Of a DNA stretch of 64,000 nucleotides, positions 8,344 to 17,890 are shown piece after piece. Source of the stretch: JBBRMW01 sp965246845 (GTDB lineage Bacteria > Chloroflexota > Anaerolineae > Aggregatilineales > UBA2796); the NCBI GenBank assembly GCA_965246845.1, contig CBDFFR010000012.1:1426001-1490000 (forward strand), given 5' to 3'. A model generated the notes under the pieces. The model did not search any database. It was not told the origin of the DNA and was given only the letters and a program-made list of their open reading frames with translations. A program made the position numbers and the translations under genes. Position 1 is the first letter of the stretch; every line of letters begins with the position of its first letter.

Positions 8344-8625
8344 ATGATCGACTTGGAAGCAACCACGAGCCGCCTCGCAGCGAGCTATGCCGGGCGTTCG
8401 CTCAACGCGAAGCTATACTACCTTCATGATGCTTCGCAGAAGATCGATACTGTGCTTGTCGTGCCGCTCAAACGTCAAATTGAACCGCACATCATGCTCC
8501 TGACGCGCATTGACGGCGCGAAGGTTATCATTGAGACGGACACGACCGATAGACCGCTTGAGGATGCGCTTATTGCGGCGGGTATACCGCCATCGCAAAT
8601 TGTAGTTGTGCATCAGGGCGACTAA
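8344..8625 (+). CDS. XisI-like small protein
   Basis: 93 residues from ATG 8344; an in-frame TTG at 8299 would add 15 residues of atypical sequence that fall in a repeat, so the ATG is preferred. The C-terminal half (HIMLLTRIDGAKVIIETDTT followed by LEDALIAAGIPPSQIVVVH) looks like XisI proteins, which end in a strand-rich domain with DGKIWI...L.AGIPKEDIVLGFH. XisI is known with XisH from cyanobacterial excision loci, but most homologues have unknown function. It sits 93 bases before the PLD-helicase gene. Confidence 0.55.
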   Translation: MIDLEATTSRLAASYAGRSLNAKLYYLHDASQKIDTVLVVPLKRQIEPHIMLLTRIDGAKVIIETDTTDRPLEDALIAAGIPPSQIVVVHQGD

Positions 8626-8718
8626 ATTGCTTTTGTAATCACAATCGTAGCCTGCTTCGCAGCGAAGTGTGTCATACTACGCACAACTTCGTCCTAATCG
8701 CAGACAGAGCCGTACCCC

Positions 8719-11484
8719 ATGCCCCAATACTACCTGCCGGATTACATTGACAACACCACCGTAGATCGTCGCCTCGTGACCGTCCTGAACGAACTGCTCA
8801 TCAACGTTGGGCAGGATGAACTCGATATCGCGAGCGGCTTCTTCGAGCCGGAAGTATGGCGCATGTTGGCCGATGGTTTGCGCGGCTTGAAGCGCTTCCG
8901 TCTTCTCCTCGGACGCGCTCCCGAACTTGACTCCACCGATCCCGCCGAAGGCGCGCTCGACTTACGACGCTACTACCGTGACAAACTGCGCGGCGACCTC
9001 GAAAAGTTGCCGCTCAACCGTGAATACGCCCACCTCATCGACGACCTGTGTGTCTTCCTCGAACGCGACAGCACCGAAGTCCGCTTCTACGCCCGCTCGT
9101 TCCTGCACGCCAAAGCCTACCTCATGCCGCGCTTCGCCATCGTTGGCAGCAGCAATTTCACGCCATCCGGCATGACGCGCCGCGCCGAACTCAACATCAC
9201 GCGGCAGGAAGGTCCCGTCGTGCGTGACCTGCGCGAAAACTGGTACGAGGGTATGTGGTCCGAAGGCGAGGACCAGAAGCGCCTGCTGATTGACATGCTC
9301 CGCGACTCCAAGTTCGACGGTGCGCGCTGGACGCCGCACGATGTCTTCATCAAAGTCCTCTACGAATACTTCAAGGATCGCATCCTCCTGGAGAGCATCG
9401 AGGCGCGGCTCGGCGTCGAACTCGCCAGCTTCCAGCAGGAAGGCTTGCGCGAAGCGATCCGCCTGATCGACCGTCACGGCGGCGTTATCGTCTCGGATGC
9501 GGTCGGTCTCGGCAAGACGTACATCGGGATGGGCTTGCTGGAACACTACGTCCTCGGCAAGCGCCGCAAGGGGTTTATCCCGAAAGGGCTGGTCATCTGC
9601 CCCGCGCAGCTTCGCGAACTTGTCTGGGAGCCGAAGCTGAACGAATACGGCATCAAAGCCGACGTCATCTCACAGGAGTCGCTTGGCCGCGCCAACTTCG
9701 TTTGGAAAGCGTTCAACGGCTACGATGTGATCCTCGTGGACGAGTCGCACAACTTCCGCAACCCCGGCACGTGTCGCTACGGCAACCTGATGAAGCGGCT
9801 CGCGACGGGCAAGCCGGAAAAGACCGTCATCCTGATGACCGCCACCCCAATCAATAACTCTATCTGGGACCTCTACAACCAGCTCTCGTTCATCACGCGC
9901 GGCCAGGACGCCTTCTTCCGCGACTATGGCATCCGCAACCTGAAAGGCTTCTTCCGTGAGGTGCAGGACGGCGGCCTCGACATCTTCACGCTGCTCGAAC
10001 AGGTGATGGTGCGCCGCTCCCGGCAGGATGTCAAGCAGCGGCAGGCGGCGGGCGAAGAAATCCGGCTGCCTGGCAAAGGTATAATCCACTTCCCGGAGCG
10101 TCGTCTGCACAGCGTCAACTACGACCTGACCACGACCTACGACGGTTTCTATGAGAAGATCGTCACGCTGATCGAAAGCCTGCACCTGATCAGCTTCAAT
10201 ATCGAGCAGCACCGCAAGGGCGACCGCGATGCCGAATCGAAGAAGAAGCTGCAAAGCTCGGAAGCGATCATCGCCATTCTTAAAACGCTCTACCTGAAAC
10301 GCCTTGAAAGTTCCCTCACCGCGTTCCGTATCAGCATCCAGAACCAGAAAGAGTTTCAGGAGCGCTTCTTCCGTATCCTCGTCGATCAGGAACGTCTCCT
10401 CGATCCCGCCTCTAATCGCAAGCTGCTCGCCCTCGAAACCGCCGAAGCACTCATCAACGAGCTGAAAGACGTCGAAATACAAGATTTTGAATTCAAATCG
10501 ATCCGGCGCGAATTGGAACGCGATATACGCACGCTCGAAAAGATACTGGATATGGTCGAACTGGTCCAGCATCTTGACGACGAAAGCAAGCGTGACACCA
10601 AACTCAGCGAAGTCAAAGCCCTGCTCGGCGGCGAACTCGCGAACCGCAAGGTCCTCCTTTTCAGCTACTTCCGCGACACCGCGCAGTACGTCTATGACGC
10701 ACTCCGCAATGATCCGCAGTGGCAGTCGACATGGAACCGCGCGCCTGTGATCGAAGTGATACACGGCGGCTCGGATGGCGCAAATCGTGAGTCGCTGGTG
10801 TGGCGTTTCGCTCCCGTCGCCCACAAGGGCGCGGAAGAGACGGTGCAGGGCGTCCTCGGCAATCAACCTGAAATCGACATCCTGATCTCTACCGATGTCC
10901 TCTCCGAAGGCCAGAACCTGCAAGACGCGGGCGTGATCGTCAACTTCGACCTGCACTGGACGCCGATCCGCATGATCCAGCGCGCGGGCCGCATTGACCG
11001 CCTCGGTACACAGTTCGCTGAACTCGACATCTACAACTGTTTCCCGCAACAGGGTTTGGAGAGCCTGCTCGGTCTGGTCGAACGGCTGCAAGAGCGCATC
11101 CGCGCGATAGATACCACTGTCGGTCTGGATGCCAGTGTGCTGGGTGAGGTCATCGGCACGCGCTCGCTGGACCAGCTTCGCCGCCTGCGCGCGGGCGACT
11201 CCTCACCCATTGACACGCCGGAAGGTCAGGCTGGGTTGGATGCGCTGCGCAAGCGCGTCACCGATACACTGCAAACCGTCTCGCTTGATCCCTTCCGCAA
11301 GGACACGCACCTCAAAGCAATCCAAAGCAGCTATCACAAGCAGCAGGACACGCTCACGCTTATCCGTGCGCTCGACGAGTTATTCATCGAGAACGACCTG
11401 TACCGCGAAGTCGCACGCCCTTCCACCTTCGAGCAAGTCAAAGCCGAAGAACTGGAACTCGTCGCCTATGAGGTGTTTGGCTGA
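8719..11484 (+). CDS. PLD-domain SNF2/superfamily 2 helicase
   Basis: 921 residues. An N-terminal phospholipase D-like nuclease domain carries one HKD motif (H130, K132, GSSNF at 143-147). It is followed by a superfamily 2 ATPase with Walker A AVGLGKT (261-267), DEAH-type box DESH (341-344), motif III MTATPINN, and a C-terminal helicase lobe with STDVLSEGQNLQ and the motif VI arginines in QRAGRIDRLG. This nuclease-plus-translocase layout is common in phage-defence loci. It is not DrmD of DISARM by context, as no drmA, drmB or methylase is present. It ends 32 bases before an IS5 element, so downstream partner genes may have been lost. Confidence 0.85.
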   Translation: MPQYYLPDYIDNTTVDRRLVTVLNELLINVGQDELDIASGFFEPEVWRMLADGLRGLKRFRLLLGRAPELDSTDPAEGALDLRRYYRDKLRGDLEKLPLNREYAHLIDDLCVFLERDSTEVRFYARSFLHAKAYLMPRFAIVGSSNFTPSGMTRRAELNITRQEGPVVRDLRENWYEGMWSEGEDQKRLLIDMLRDSKFDGARWTPHDVFIKVLYEYFKDRILLESIEARLGVELASFQQEGLREAIRLIDRHGGVIVSDAVGLGKTYIGMGLLEHYVLGKRRKGFIPKGLVICPAQLRELVWEPKLNEYGIKADVISQESLGRANFVWKAFNGYDVILVDESHNFRNPGTCRYGNLMKRLATGKPEKTVILMTATPINNSIWDLYNQLSFITRGQDAFFRDYGIRNLKGFFREVQDGGLDIFTLLEQVMVRRSRQDVKQRQAAGEEIRLPGKGIIHFPERRLHSVNYDLTTTYDGFYEKIVTLIESLHLISFNIEQHRKGDRDAESKKKLQSSEAIIAILKTLYLKRLESSLTAFRISIQNQKEFQERFFRILVDQERLLDPASNRKLLALETAEALINELKDVEIQDFEFKSIRRELERDIRTLEKILDMVELVQHLDDESKRDTKLSEVKALLGGELANRKVLLFSYFRDTAQYVYDALRNDPQWQSTWNRAPVIEVIHGGSDGANRESLVWRFAPVAHKGAEETVQGVLGNQPEIDILISTDVLSEGQNLQDAGVIVNFDLHWTPIRMIQRAGRIDRLGTQFAELDIYNCFPQQGLESLLGLVERLQERIRAIDTTVGLDASVLGEVIGTRSLDQLRRLRAGDSSPIDTPEGQAGLDALRKRVTDTLQTVSLDPFRKDTHLKAIQSSYHKQQDTLTLIRALDELFIENDLYREVARPSTFEQVKAEELELVAYEVFG

Positions 11485-11516
11485 ACGGAACCAAATATAA
11501 GTTTGCGCTTTGCTTA

Positions 11517-12379
11517 GAGCCTGTCATGGACTTTGATAAAATAGGGAGATGAACGATAGAAGAGCATATCCAAGTGACGTAAGTGACGAAGAATGGGCGT
11601 TTGTAGCACCGTACCTGACGCTGATGCGAGAAAACGCGCCACAACGGGAGCATAGCCTGCGCGAGGTGTTCAACGGATTACGTTGGATTATCCGTACTGG
11701 GGCGCAGTGGCGGATGATGCCAAACGACTTGCCACCGTGGTACAGCGTACATCAGCAGGCGGCACGCTGGCTGAAGGCAGGCGTGTTCGAGGCGATCGTG
11801 GACGATTTGCGGGTGATATTGCGCTTGGTCGCCGGACGCACTGCCCAACCGAGCGCCGTCATCATCGACAGTCGAACGGTACAAAGCACGCCGGAGAGTG
11901 GGGCGGAGGCAGGCTATGATGGTGCGAAGAAACGAAAGGGACGCAAACTGCACTTGGCAGTGGACACGCTCGGCCATCTGCTGGCAGCACACGTCACTGC
12001 CGCCAACCAGCAGGACCGCGACCAAGTTGCAGAACTCGGCGAGCAAGTCCAATGGGTCACAGGTGGGCATGTCGAAGTTGCCTTTGTAGACCACGGGTAT
12101 ACGGTTGAACAAGCTGCAGAAGATGCTGCTTCTCAGGGTATCCGTCTGGAAGTCGTCAAACTGCCTGACGCCAAACGCGGCTTTATCTTGCTTCCAAAAC
12201 GCTGGGTGGTCGAGCGGTCCATTGCTTGGCTGGCACGTTTTCGCCGTCTTACGCGCGACTACGAGCGCCTGCCGCTGACTTTCAAAGGCTTGCACTTTCT
12301 CGCCTTTGCCTGCCTCATGCTCAATAACGTCGTTGAACTTCTCAGACCGCTCATGGCTTGGTAAGTTCATGACACGCTC
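11517..12379 (+). mobile_element. IS5-family insertion sequence 3
   Basis: Ends GAGCCTGTCATGGACTT (11517) and the complement of GAGCGTGTCATGAACTT (to 12379) are inverted repeats, with TA on each side (11515-11516, 12380-12381). One transposase gene is inside. The right end overlaps the stop codon of the convergent CAP-domain gene. Confidence 0.9.
11549..12364 (+). CDS. IS5-family transposase
   Basis: 271 residues: an N-terminal DVSDEEWAFVAPYL segment, first Asp in VIIDSRTVQSTPES, second Asp in AFVDHGYT, and Glu in RWVVERSIAWLARFRRL, the IS5-type DDE arrangement. Full length between intact inverted repeats. Confidence 0.92.
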   Translation: MNDRRAYPSDVSDEEWAFVAPYLTLMRENAPQREHSLREVFNGLRWIIRTGAQWRMMPNDLPPWYSVHQQAARWLKAGVFEAIVDDLRVILRLVAGRTAQPSAVIIDSRTVQSTPESGAEAGYDGAKKRKGRKLHLAVDTLGHLLAAHVTAANQQDRDQVAELGEQVQWVTGGHVEVAFVDHGYTVEQAAEDAASQGIRLEVVKLPDAKRGFILLPKRWVVERSIAWLARFRRLTRDYERLPLTFKGLHFLAFACLMLNNVVELLRPLMAW

Positions 12380-13773
12380 TAGCGCCACGCGATTTCGCAA
12401 TGGTCCTCTTCGCCCGGCTCCTCCTTCGCGCACACGCCAAGCAACTTATCGCCGCGCCAGACCTCGAAGCTGTCCACCATCCAGAAACGGCGCTCCGGGT
12501 TAAGTGTCAGCACACTACGAACCTGCTTGCACGCTTCCGGCAGGAATAGCTTGGCGGTCGCAACTTCCAGCATCAGGCAATGATCCGCTGGGAAACGCTG
12601 GAGTGGGACCGGGATAATCGCTGCCCATTTGGCGCTATCCAGCACGCGCGCCTGATAGCGCAGGCTCAGGTCGCTGATGTCGGCAGTATTGTCGGTGTCG
12701 TTGACGATCACCAACGAATCATCATCATAGAGAATCATGAGTTCCGGCGACTTGTCCGGCGTTTCGAGGATGCTGGCTGCGCTTTCGGTCGGAAGCGTCG
12801 TTGCCAGCGCGGTCGGTACGGGCGTGTTCGCGGCGGCGATGCTGCGCGGCGTGTTGGTCGGCGGCGCCTGGAAGCGCGGCGTATTCGTCGGCGGGGCGAG
12901 GCGCGCGGGTTTTGTGCTGGTCGGCAGTATCGCGGTTGCGCCTGTCGTCGGCACGAGTGTGATCCCGGCAGTCGCCTGATGGTGCGGCAAGATAGCAATA
13001 TCGTTGCGCACGTTCAGTTTGTAGCGCGTGATGGTCGTGCCGTTCTGATACGCGACTTCGATATTCTCCGTCGTCAGCGGCGGCAGCGTCATTTTTTCAA
13101 CGAAAGGCGACGGCACTTCGAGCAGCGCTTTACCGTTCTCGTCATAAAGCTGAATCGTGGTGACGTTTTGAATCCACTTGCCGCCCGATTTGAACTTGTA
13201 CTGCTCATTGGTGAAATAGATTGTGCCTTCTTCCGGGAACAGGAACGCAGGAAGCACATCCGGGCGCGCACCGAAGACGGCGATAATCATGAAGTCTTTG
13301 TGAAAAGGAACCGCCGCAACACCAACCTCACGATAAGCGGGGTTGAGCGCCGTCTTCTTGTGAATTTCGGAGTGTAGCCAGTAGCGCAGCGCAAACTTCG
13401 CATCGCCGACCGCCGCGTTTTCGCCGATAGCAGTCCGCGCCGCTATGCCATAGGCAGGCCACTTCGAGATGTTCGCGCGCTGCGGTGGCAGGTTGCCCTT
13501 ATCGTCGATGTGCAGGTCGCCGCCGTGCGGCAATTCGCTCATCCCCGCGAGGAAGCGCGCCTGCTTGAGCGCGAGCGCCTGCAACTCCGCGTTGAATTTC
13601 ATCGGCGGCAGATTTTCGCTGATTCGCCAGGCGTTCAGCCGCGCAATCACATCTCGCTCAACGATGGGGTCCGATTCGGCAATCCCATTGGCGGCTTGCA
13701 ATTGCGCGGAGAGCAGGACGAGCAGTGTGGCGGTGACGAAGGCGACGAGCAGAGAGTGTTTGAACCAGTGCAT
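12379..13773 (-). CDS. secreted CAP/SCP-domain protein
   Basis: 464 residues from ATG 13773, chosen because a GAGGG ribosome site lies 9 bases upstream and the signal peptide (HSLLVAFVTATLLVLLSAQLQA) then starts properly; an ATG at 13800 is possible. The mature N-terminus is a CAP domain (ARLNAWRISENLPPMKFN, a His in LPHGG, and RTAIGENAAVGD with HSEIHKKTALNPAYREVGV). A central Thr/Pro/Ala-rich linker follows with the repeated unit APPTNTPRFQ, then a C-terminal beta-rich region. CAP proteins are extracellular with varied roles. The TAG stop is formed partly by the IS5 end. Confidence 0.82.
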   Translation of the reverse strand: MHWFKHSLLVAFVTATLLVLLSAQLQAANGIAESDPIVERDVIARLNAWRISENLPPMKFNAELQALALKQARFLAGMSELPHGGDLHIDDKGNLPPQRANISKWPAYGIAARTAIGENAAVGDAKFALRYWLHSEIHKKTALNPAYREVGVAAVPFHKDFMIIAVFGARPDVLPAFLFPEEGTIYFTNEQYKFKSGGKWIQNVTTIQLYDENGKALLEVPSPFVEKMTLPPLTTENIEVAYQNGTTITRYKLNVRNDIAILPHHQATAGITLVPTTGATAILPTSTKPARLAPPTNTPRFQAPPTNTPRSIAAANTPVPTALATTLPTESAASILETPDKSPELMILYDDDSLVIVNDTDNTADISDLSLRYQARVLDSAKWAAIIPVPLQRFPADHCLMLEVATAKLFLPEACKQVRSVLTLNPERRFWMVDSFEVWRGDKLLGVCAKEEPGEEDHCEIAWR

Positions 13774-13960
13774 TGGATTACCCTCGCGATGATTGCGCAT
13801 TGGATAACTGTTTGCGCTACGTTGGAAATACTGTATCGGAATTTCGCGCTGGTCAGCGATAAATTCACAGAATTTTCGGTATTTTCAACGTTTGGGTTCG
13901 CGAGTGATCGCTCGTTTACAGATACGCGGATTGCCCGGAGGTTTTGACAACCGCCTAATA

Positions 13961-15151
13961 TCAAATCACGTTCAGCTCACGGAGCGCTTGCAAGAGATGC
14001 TCGCGATCCGCAGGTTTGGGCAGAAACGACGACGCGCCCAGCGAATACGCAAGCTGCGCATCGTTGAAGACCGTGCAGACGAGAATCGGCAGATCAGCGG
14101 TTGCGGGTTGCGCGCGCAGGCGCTGCAAAATCTCCCATCCATCGGTATCCGGCATCATCACATCCAGGATGATCGCACTGGGCGCGAGCCGCGCGATCTG
14201 ATCGACGCCGGGTTGCGCATCCGGCAGCGAGGTCACGCTGCAATCCAGCCCTTCCAGAAAGCGTTCGATCAGCGCGATCCAGCCTTCGTTATCATCGATC
14301 ACAAGAATGATCTTGCTGCTTGAGTTCATATGCAGTTCGATCTGCTGCTGCAAGGCGGGTTGAGTACAGGTCACGCGCCAGTGCAGGCGTCCCGCAAGTT
14401 TGGCAATCGCGGAGTCCATCGCCGCCGCGTGGTCGGGCTTCCCCGCATAGCTCAGGGTGAGCAGAGTCGCTCCCGGCTCGCCGCGAAAGGACGCTGTAAG
14501 CGCTCCCGGCTCCGCCTGCTGGATCGCATAGCTCAACACGCTGACCAATATCTGGTAGGCGAGCGCGGCGTCGGTGGAAAGCATCGGTGTTGAACCGACA
14601 GACACCAGATCGACTCCATGCTGCTGTGCGAGACGCGAGACCGCGCCGCGCGCCTGCTGGAACGTGGCGGCGATGTCGACAGGTGCGAATTTGACCTTGA
14701 GCCGATCCATCTCCGATTGCAGCGAAAACCCGGTTTCTGATTTTGGCAGCGGTGGCTGGCTCTCGTAGCGGTCCCACAGGATCGCGGCGACTCCCTCCTG
14801 TCCACGTTTCAGGTCGCGGTATACCTGCCGCTCGGATAGCCCCAATTCACCCGCTGCCTCCTGCACCGTCAGATTTTCGACATAGAGCAGGTGCAAAATA
14901 TTGTACAGGCGACCTTCCGACGCATGAAAGCCGCTATCGATCAGCGGTTTGAGCGCTTCGACGGCGTTGATCAGGTCGAAGCGCAAATGGCGGCCAGCAG
15001 ACTTTGCCGATGAGTCGCTCGTGCCGTCATAGTGCCGCGCCAGCGCGTGTTGTTGCAGGAACGCGAAATCATAAAGGTGTTCAAGCACCTGCTTGACTTG
15101 CTCGACAAATGCCTCGAAAAGCGTATTCCCTGCGTGTAATTGTTTGTCCAT
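13961..15151 (-). CDS. HTH, kinase-ATPase-like and receiver fusion regulator
   Basis: 396 residues in three parts. The N-terminus (about 1-130) has a sigma-70 region 4-like helix-turn-helix, LTVQEAAGELGLSERQVYRD. The middle (about 150-265) resembles a degenerate histidine-kinase ATPase fold without a clear phosphoacceptor His or G boxes. The C-terminus (about 275-396) is a CheY-like receiver with acidic pair IDDN, phospho-acceptor Asp in IILDVMMPDTDG and Lys in FLPKPADRE. It is probably a response regulator with an unusual domain order (DNA binding first, receiver last). No partner kinase is adjacent. Confidence 0.7.
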   Translation of the reverse strand: MDKQLHAGNTLFEAFVEQVKQVLEHLYDFAFLQQHALARHYDGTSDSSAKSAGRHLRFDLINAVEALKPLIDSGFHASEGRLYNILHLLYVENLTVQEAAGELGLSERQVYRDLKRGQEGVAAILWDRYESQPPLPKSETGFSLQSEMDRLKVKFAPVDIAATFQQARGAVSRLAQQHGVDLVSVGSTPMLSTDAALAYQILVSVLSYAIQQAEPGALTASFRGEPGATLLTLSYAGKPDHAAAMDSAIAKLAGRLHWRVTCTQPALQQQIELHMNSSSKIILVIDDNEGWIALIERFLEGLDCSVTSLPDAQPGVDQIARLAPSAIILDVMMPDTDGWEILQRLRAQPATADLPILVCTVFNDAQLAYSLGASSFLPKPADREHLLQALRELNVI

Positions 15152-15384
15152 CGTACAAAATCTCGTTTAAAGAACTGCGGTGTGTCAAAAGTCTGGCAAA
15201 TCTTTGGCAGAAAGCGCGATCGCCCTCCACTATACTGTTCACTATGAGGCGCGTCCCTCAGTTTAACACACTTCACCCCGGATGCGCTGTCGCCCCGACC
15301 GACCGGCGATTTGAGAAAGGAGCCATCAGCGCTCTCAGCCCTCTTTTAGTCGTTCCTGTCAAATTTTCTATGAAGGCTTCAATT

Positions 15385-16746
15385 ATGAACAAAGCGATTT
15401 CTCTGGTTTTGGCGCTGCTGCTCCTTAGCAGTGCATTCCTCGCGCAGCCCGTCGCGCACGCACAGACGACCAAGACGACGATCACCGTCGCCGTCGTGAA
15501 TAACCCTGACCAGCGCAAGCTGCTCGCGCTCTCCGATAAATTCCAGGCCGCCTATCCGAATATCGCGCTCTCGTTCGTGATGCTCCCCGAAAACGAACTG
15601 CGCGACCGCGTGACGACCGATATTTCGACGGGCGCGGGTTCTTTCGACATTGTGCAGGTGGGGACCTATGACACGCCGATCTTCGCCAAAAACAAGTGGC
15701 TGGCCTCGGTCGATGCGTTGATGAAGGCCAACCCGAAGAGCGTCCAGCCGAACTACGACGTGGACGATCTGCTCAAGGCGATTCGCCTCGGCCTGTCGTA
15801 CAATAACGAACTGTACGCGCTCCCGTTCTACGGCGAGTCGAGCATGACCTTCTACAACAAGAAGATGTTCAAGGACGCCGGGCTGGAAATGCCCGCCGAG
15901 CCGACATGGGAACAAATCCGCGATCTGGCCTGCAAGCTGCACAAGCCGGACCAGAAGCAATACGGGATCGCGTTGCGCGGTCTGCCGGGCTGGGGTGAAG
16001 TCCTCGCGCCGCTGGATACCGTGATCAATACCTACGGTGCGCGCTGGTTCGATGAAAACTGGCAGCCGCAGTTGACCAGCAAGGAATTCAAGGAAGCGGT
16101 CAGCTTCTACGTAGACCTCATTCAGAAGTGCGGCGTACCGGGCGCGGCCAACAACGGCTTCTCCGAGTCGCTGACGGCGATTGCGCAGGGACAGGCCGCC
16201 ATGTGGGTTGATGCGACGGTCGCGGCGGGCTTCCTGACCGACCCCACGCAGTCGAAGATCGTGAACGATGTCGGCTTCGTGATGTCCCCGCACGGTCCGG
16301 TGCAGAAGGGCTATCACTGGCTCTGGAGCTGGGCGTATGGTATCCCCACGACGAGCAAGCACCTGCCGGAAGCGCTCCAGTTCCTCACCTGGTCCACCAG
16401 CAAGGATTACATCAACCTCGTCGGAACCACCTATGGCTGGCAGACGATCCCGCCGGGGACCCGCGAGTCGACCTACAAGAATGCCGACTATTTGAAGGCG
16501 GCGGGCGCTTTCGCGGACATCACCCTCAAGTCGATCCAGACCGCCGACCCGACCAACGCCACCCGCGACAAGGTTCCGTATGTTGGCGTGCAGTTCGTCG
16601 GTATCCCGGAGTTCCAGGGCTTCGGTACGGATGTCTCGCAGCAAATATCGGCGGCCATCGCGGGCAAGATTTCGGTGGACGACGCCCTCAAGAAGGGGCA
16701 GGAAATCGTCACCAAAGCGATGAAGGACGCCGGGTACATCAAGTAG
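15385..16746 (+). CDS. sugar/polyol ABC transporter substrate-binding protein
   Basis: About 453 residues from ATG 15385, which has GAAGG upstream; ATG 15370 is also in frame. A signal peptide (ISLVLALLLLSSAFLAQPVAHA) leads to a family 1 extracellular solute-binding domain with the typical GSFDIVQVGTYDTPIFAKN and YALPFYGESSMTFYNKKMFK segments. It most resembles polyol-binding SmoE/MtlE-type proteins. It heads an operon with two permeases and two dehydrogenases, which supports a sugar alcohol as substrate (inference). Confidence 0.88.
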   Translation: MNKAISLVLALLLLSSAFLAQPVAHAQTTKTTITVAVVNNPDQRKLLALSDKFQAAYPNIALSFVMLPENELRDRVTTDISTGAGSFDIVQVGTYDTPIFAKNKWLASVDALMKANPKSVQPNYDVDDLLKAIRLGLSYNNELYALPFYGESSMTFYNKKMFKDAGLEMPAEPTWEQIRDLACKLHKPDQKQYGIALRGLPGWGEVLAPLDTVINTYGARWFDENWQPQLTSKEFKEAVSFYVDLIQKCGVPGAANNGFSESLTAIAQGQAAMWVDATVAAGFLTDPTQSKIVNDVGFVMSPHGPVQKGYHWLWSWAYGIPTTSKHLPEALQFLTWSTSKDYINLVGTTYGWQTIPPGTRESTYKNADYLKAAGAFADITLKSIQTADPTNATRDKVPYVGVQFVGIPEFQGFGTDVSQQISAAIAGKISVDDALKKGQEIVTKAMKDAGYIK

Positions 16747-16821
16747 CCAGCAGGTAAGTAGCGGGGCGCGCTCACGGGCGCGCCCTATCCTGTTATGAAC
16801 TCACGAAAAAACTGATAAGCA

Positions 16822-16892
16822 GCGGACGCCAAAAATGGCGTCCCTACACCAGACCGCACGGCGTTTTGTAGGGACAGCATTCTTGCCGTCCG
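16822..16892. repeat. paired palindromes of the CCCTACA/TGTAGGG family
   Basis: A hairpin GGACGCCAAAAATGGCGTCC ends in CCTACACC. A 17-base spacer leads to TGTAGGGACAGC and a second, weaker palindrome. The pair lies between the substrate-binding and permease genes and could modulate their relative transcript levels. Confidence 0.6.
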
Positions 16893-16951
16893 AGTTCATA
16901 ACACTTTCCGCATGATCTTCGATTATTTGCCCCATACGAAGGCTTTTCTTT

Positions 16952-17890
16952 ATGGCGACTTTGGAAAACAAACTGCGTATACAGGTTGCGCCGCCGCCCA
17001 GCCCGAAAAAGCGCGATCAGGACCGTAACTTTCGTACCTTTCTATCCAGCCCGGCCATCATTTACCTGATCGTTCTGACGCAGATTCCCGTTATTTTTAC
17101 GCTTGGTTACAGCCTTTCCAACTGGAATTTCCTGCGCCCGGAGCGCACGAAGTTCATCGGCGCGCAGAACTATCTGGATTTTTTCCAGGATGCGGATGTG
17201 CTGGTCATCATCCGTAACACGCTGGTCTTCGCCAGTTCGGTCGTGCTGCTCTCGCTGATTTTCGGAATGCTGCTGGCGCTGCTGCTCAACCGCCAGTTCT
17301 TCGGGCGTGGGCTGGCGCGGACGCTGTTGATCACGCCGTTTCTGATTATGCCAACCGTTTCCGCCGTGATGTGGAAGAACATGCTGTTCAACCCCGCGTT
17401 CGGGCTGATCAGTACGTTCGTAGTCGCGCTCGGCGGTCCGCGCGTCGATTGGATTAATGATTTTCCGATGGCAAGCATCGTGACTATCGTGACGTGGGAG
17501 TGGACGCCATTCATGATGCTGATCCTGCTGGCCGGACTGCAATCGCTCGCGCAGGAAAGCCTCGAAGCCGCGCAAATCGATGGCGCGGGACCTATCGAGA
17601 CATTCTATTACATCATCTTGCCGCACCTGCGCCGCTATATCGAGATCGGCGTGCTGCTCGAAGTGCTGTTCGTGCTGAACATCTTCGGTGAAATATTCGT
17701 GACGACGACTGGCGGACCCGCGACGGATACCACGACGCTCACCTTCAATATTTACCTCGAATCGTTCAAGCGCTGGAACGTCGGACGCGCGAGTGCCTAC
17801 GGCGTCGTCGCGGTCATCTTCGCCAACATCGTCACCTTTTTCTTCCTGCGGATCATCCGCAGCGGCGAACAGAAAGAAGCGCAGGGATGA
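16952..17890 (+). CDS. polyol ABC transporter permease (MalF/SmoF type)
   Basis: 312 residues with six membrane segments. The EAA loop that contacts the ATPase reads EAAQIDGAGPIETFYYIILP near residue 210. The next permease overlaps it by four bases (ATGA). No ATPase gene is nearby, so a shared MsmK-like ATPase encoded elsewhere is expected. Confidence 0.9.
   Translation: MATLENKLRIQVAPPPSPKKRDQDRNFRTFLSSPAIIYLIVLTQIPVIFTLGYSLSNWNFLRPERTKFIGAQNYLDFFQDADVLVIIRNTLVFASSVVLLSLIFGMLLALLLNRQFFGRGLARTLLITPFLIMPTVSAVMWKNMLFNPAFGLISTFVVALGGPRVDWINDFPMASIVTIVTWEWTPFMMLILLAGLQSLAQESLEAAQIDGAGPIETFYYIILPHLRRYIEIGVLLEVLFVLNIFGEIFVTTTGGPATDTTTLTFNIYLESFKRWNVGRASAYGVVAVIFANIVTFFFLRIIRSGEQKEAQG

Noticed and set aside
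9670..11091. 473-codon minus-strand ORF opposite the PLD-helicase
   Set aside because: The plus strand carries clear Walker, DEAH and HKD motifs across the same bases; the antisense frame has none.
8719..11484. Assignment of the PLD-helicase to DISARM (DrmD) or BREX
   Set aside because: No drmA, drmB, drmC, methylase or BREX core genes are present, so only a general defence-like label is given.
15231..15236. TATACT as the -10 of a promoter for the polyol operon
   Set aside because: No acceptable -35 lies 15-19 bases upstream; the nearest TTGGCA is 21 bases away.
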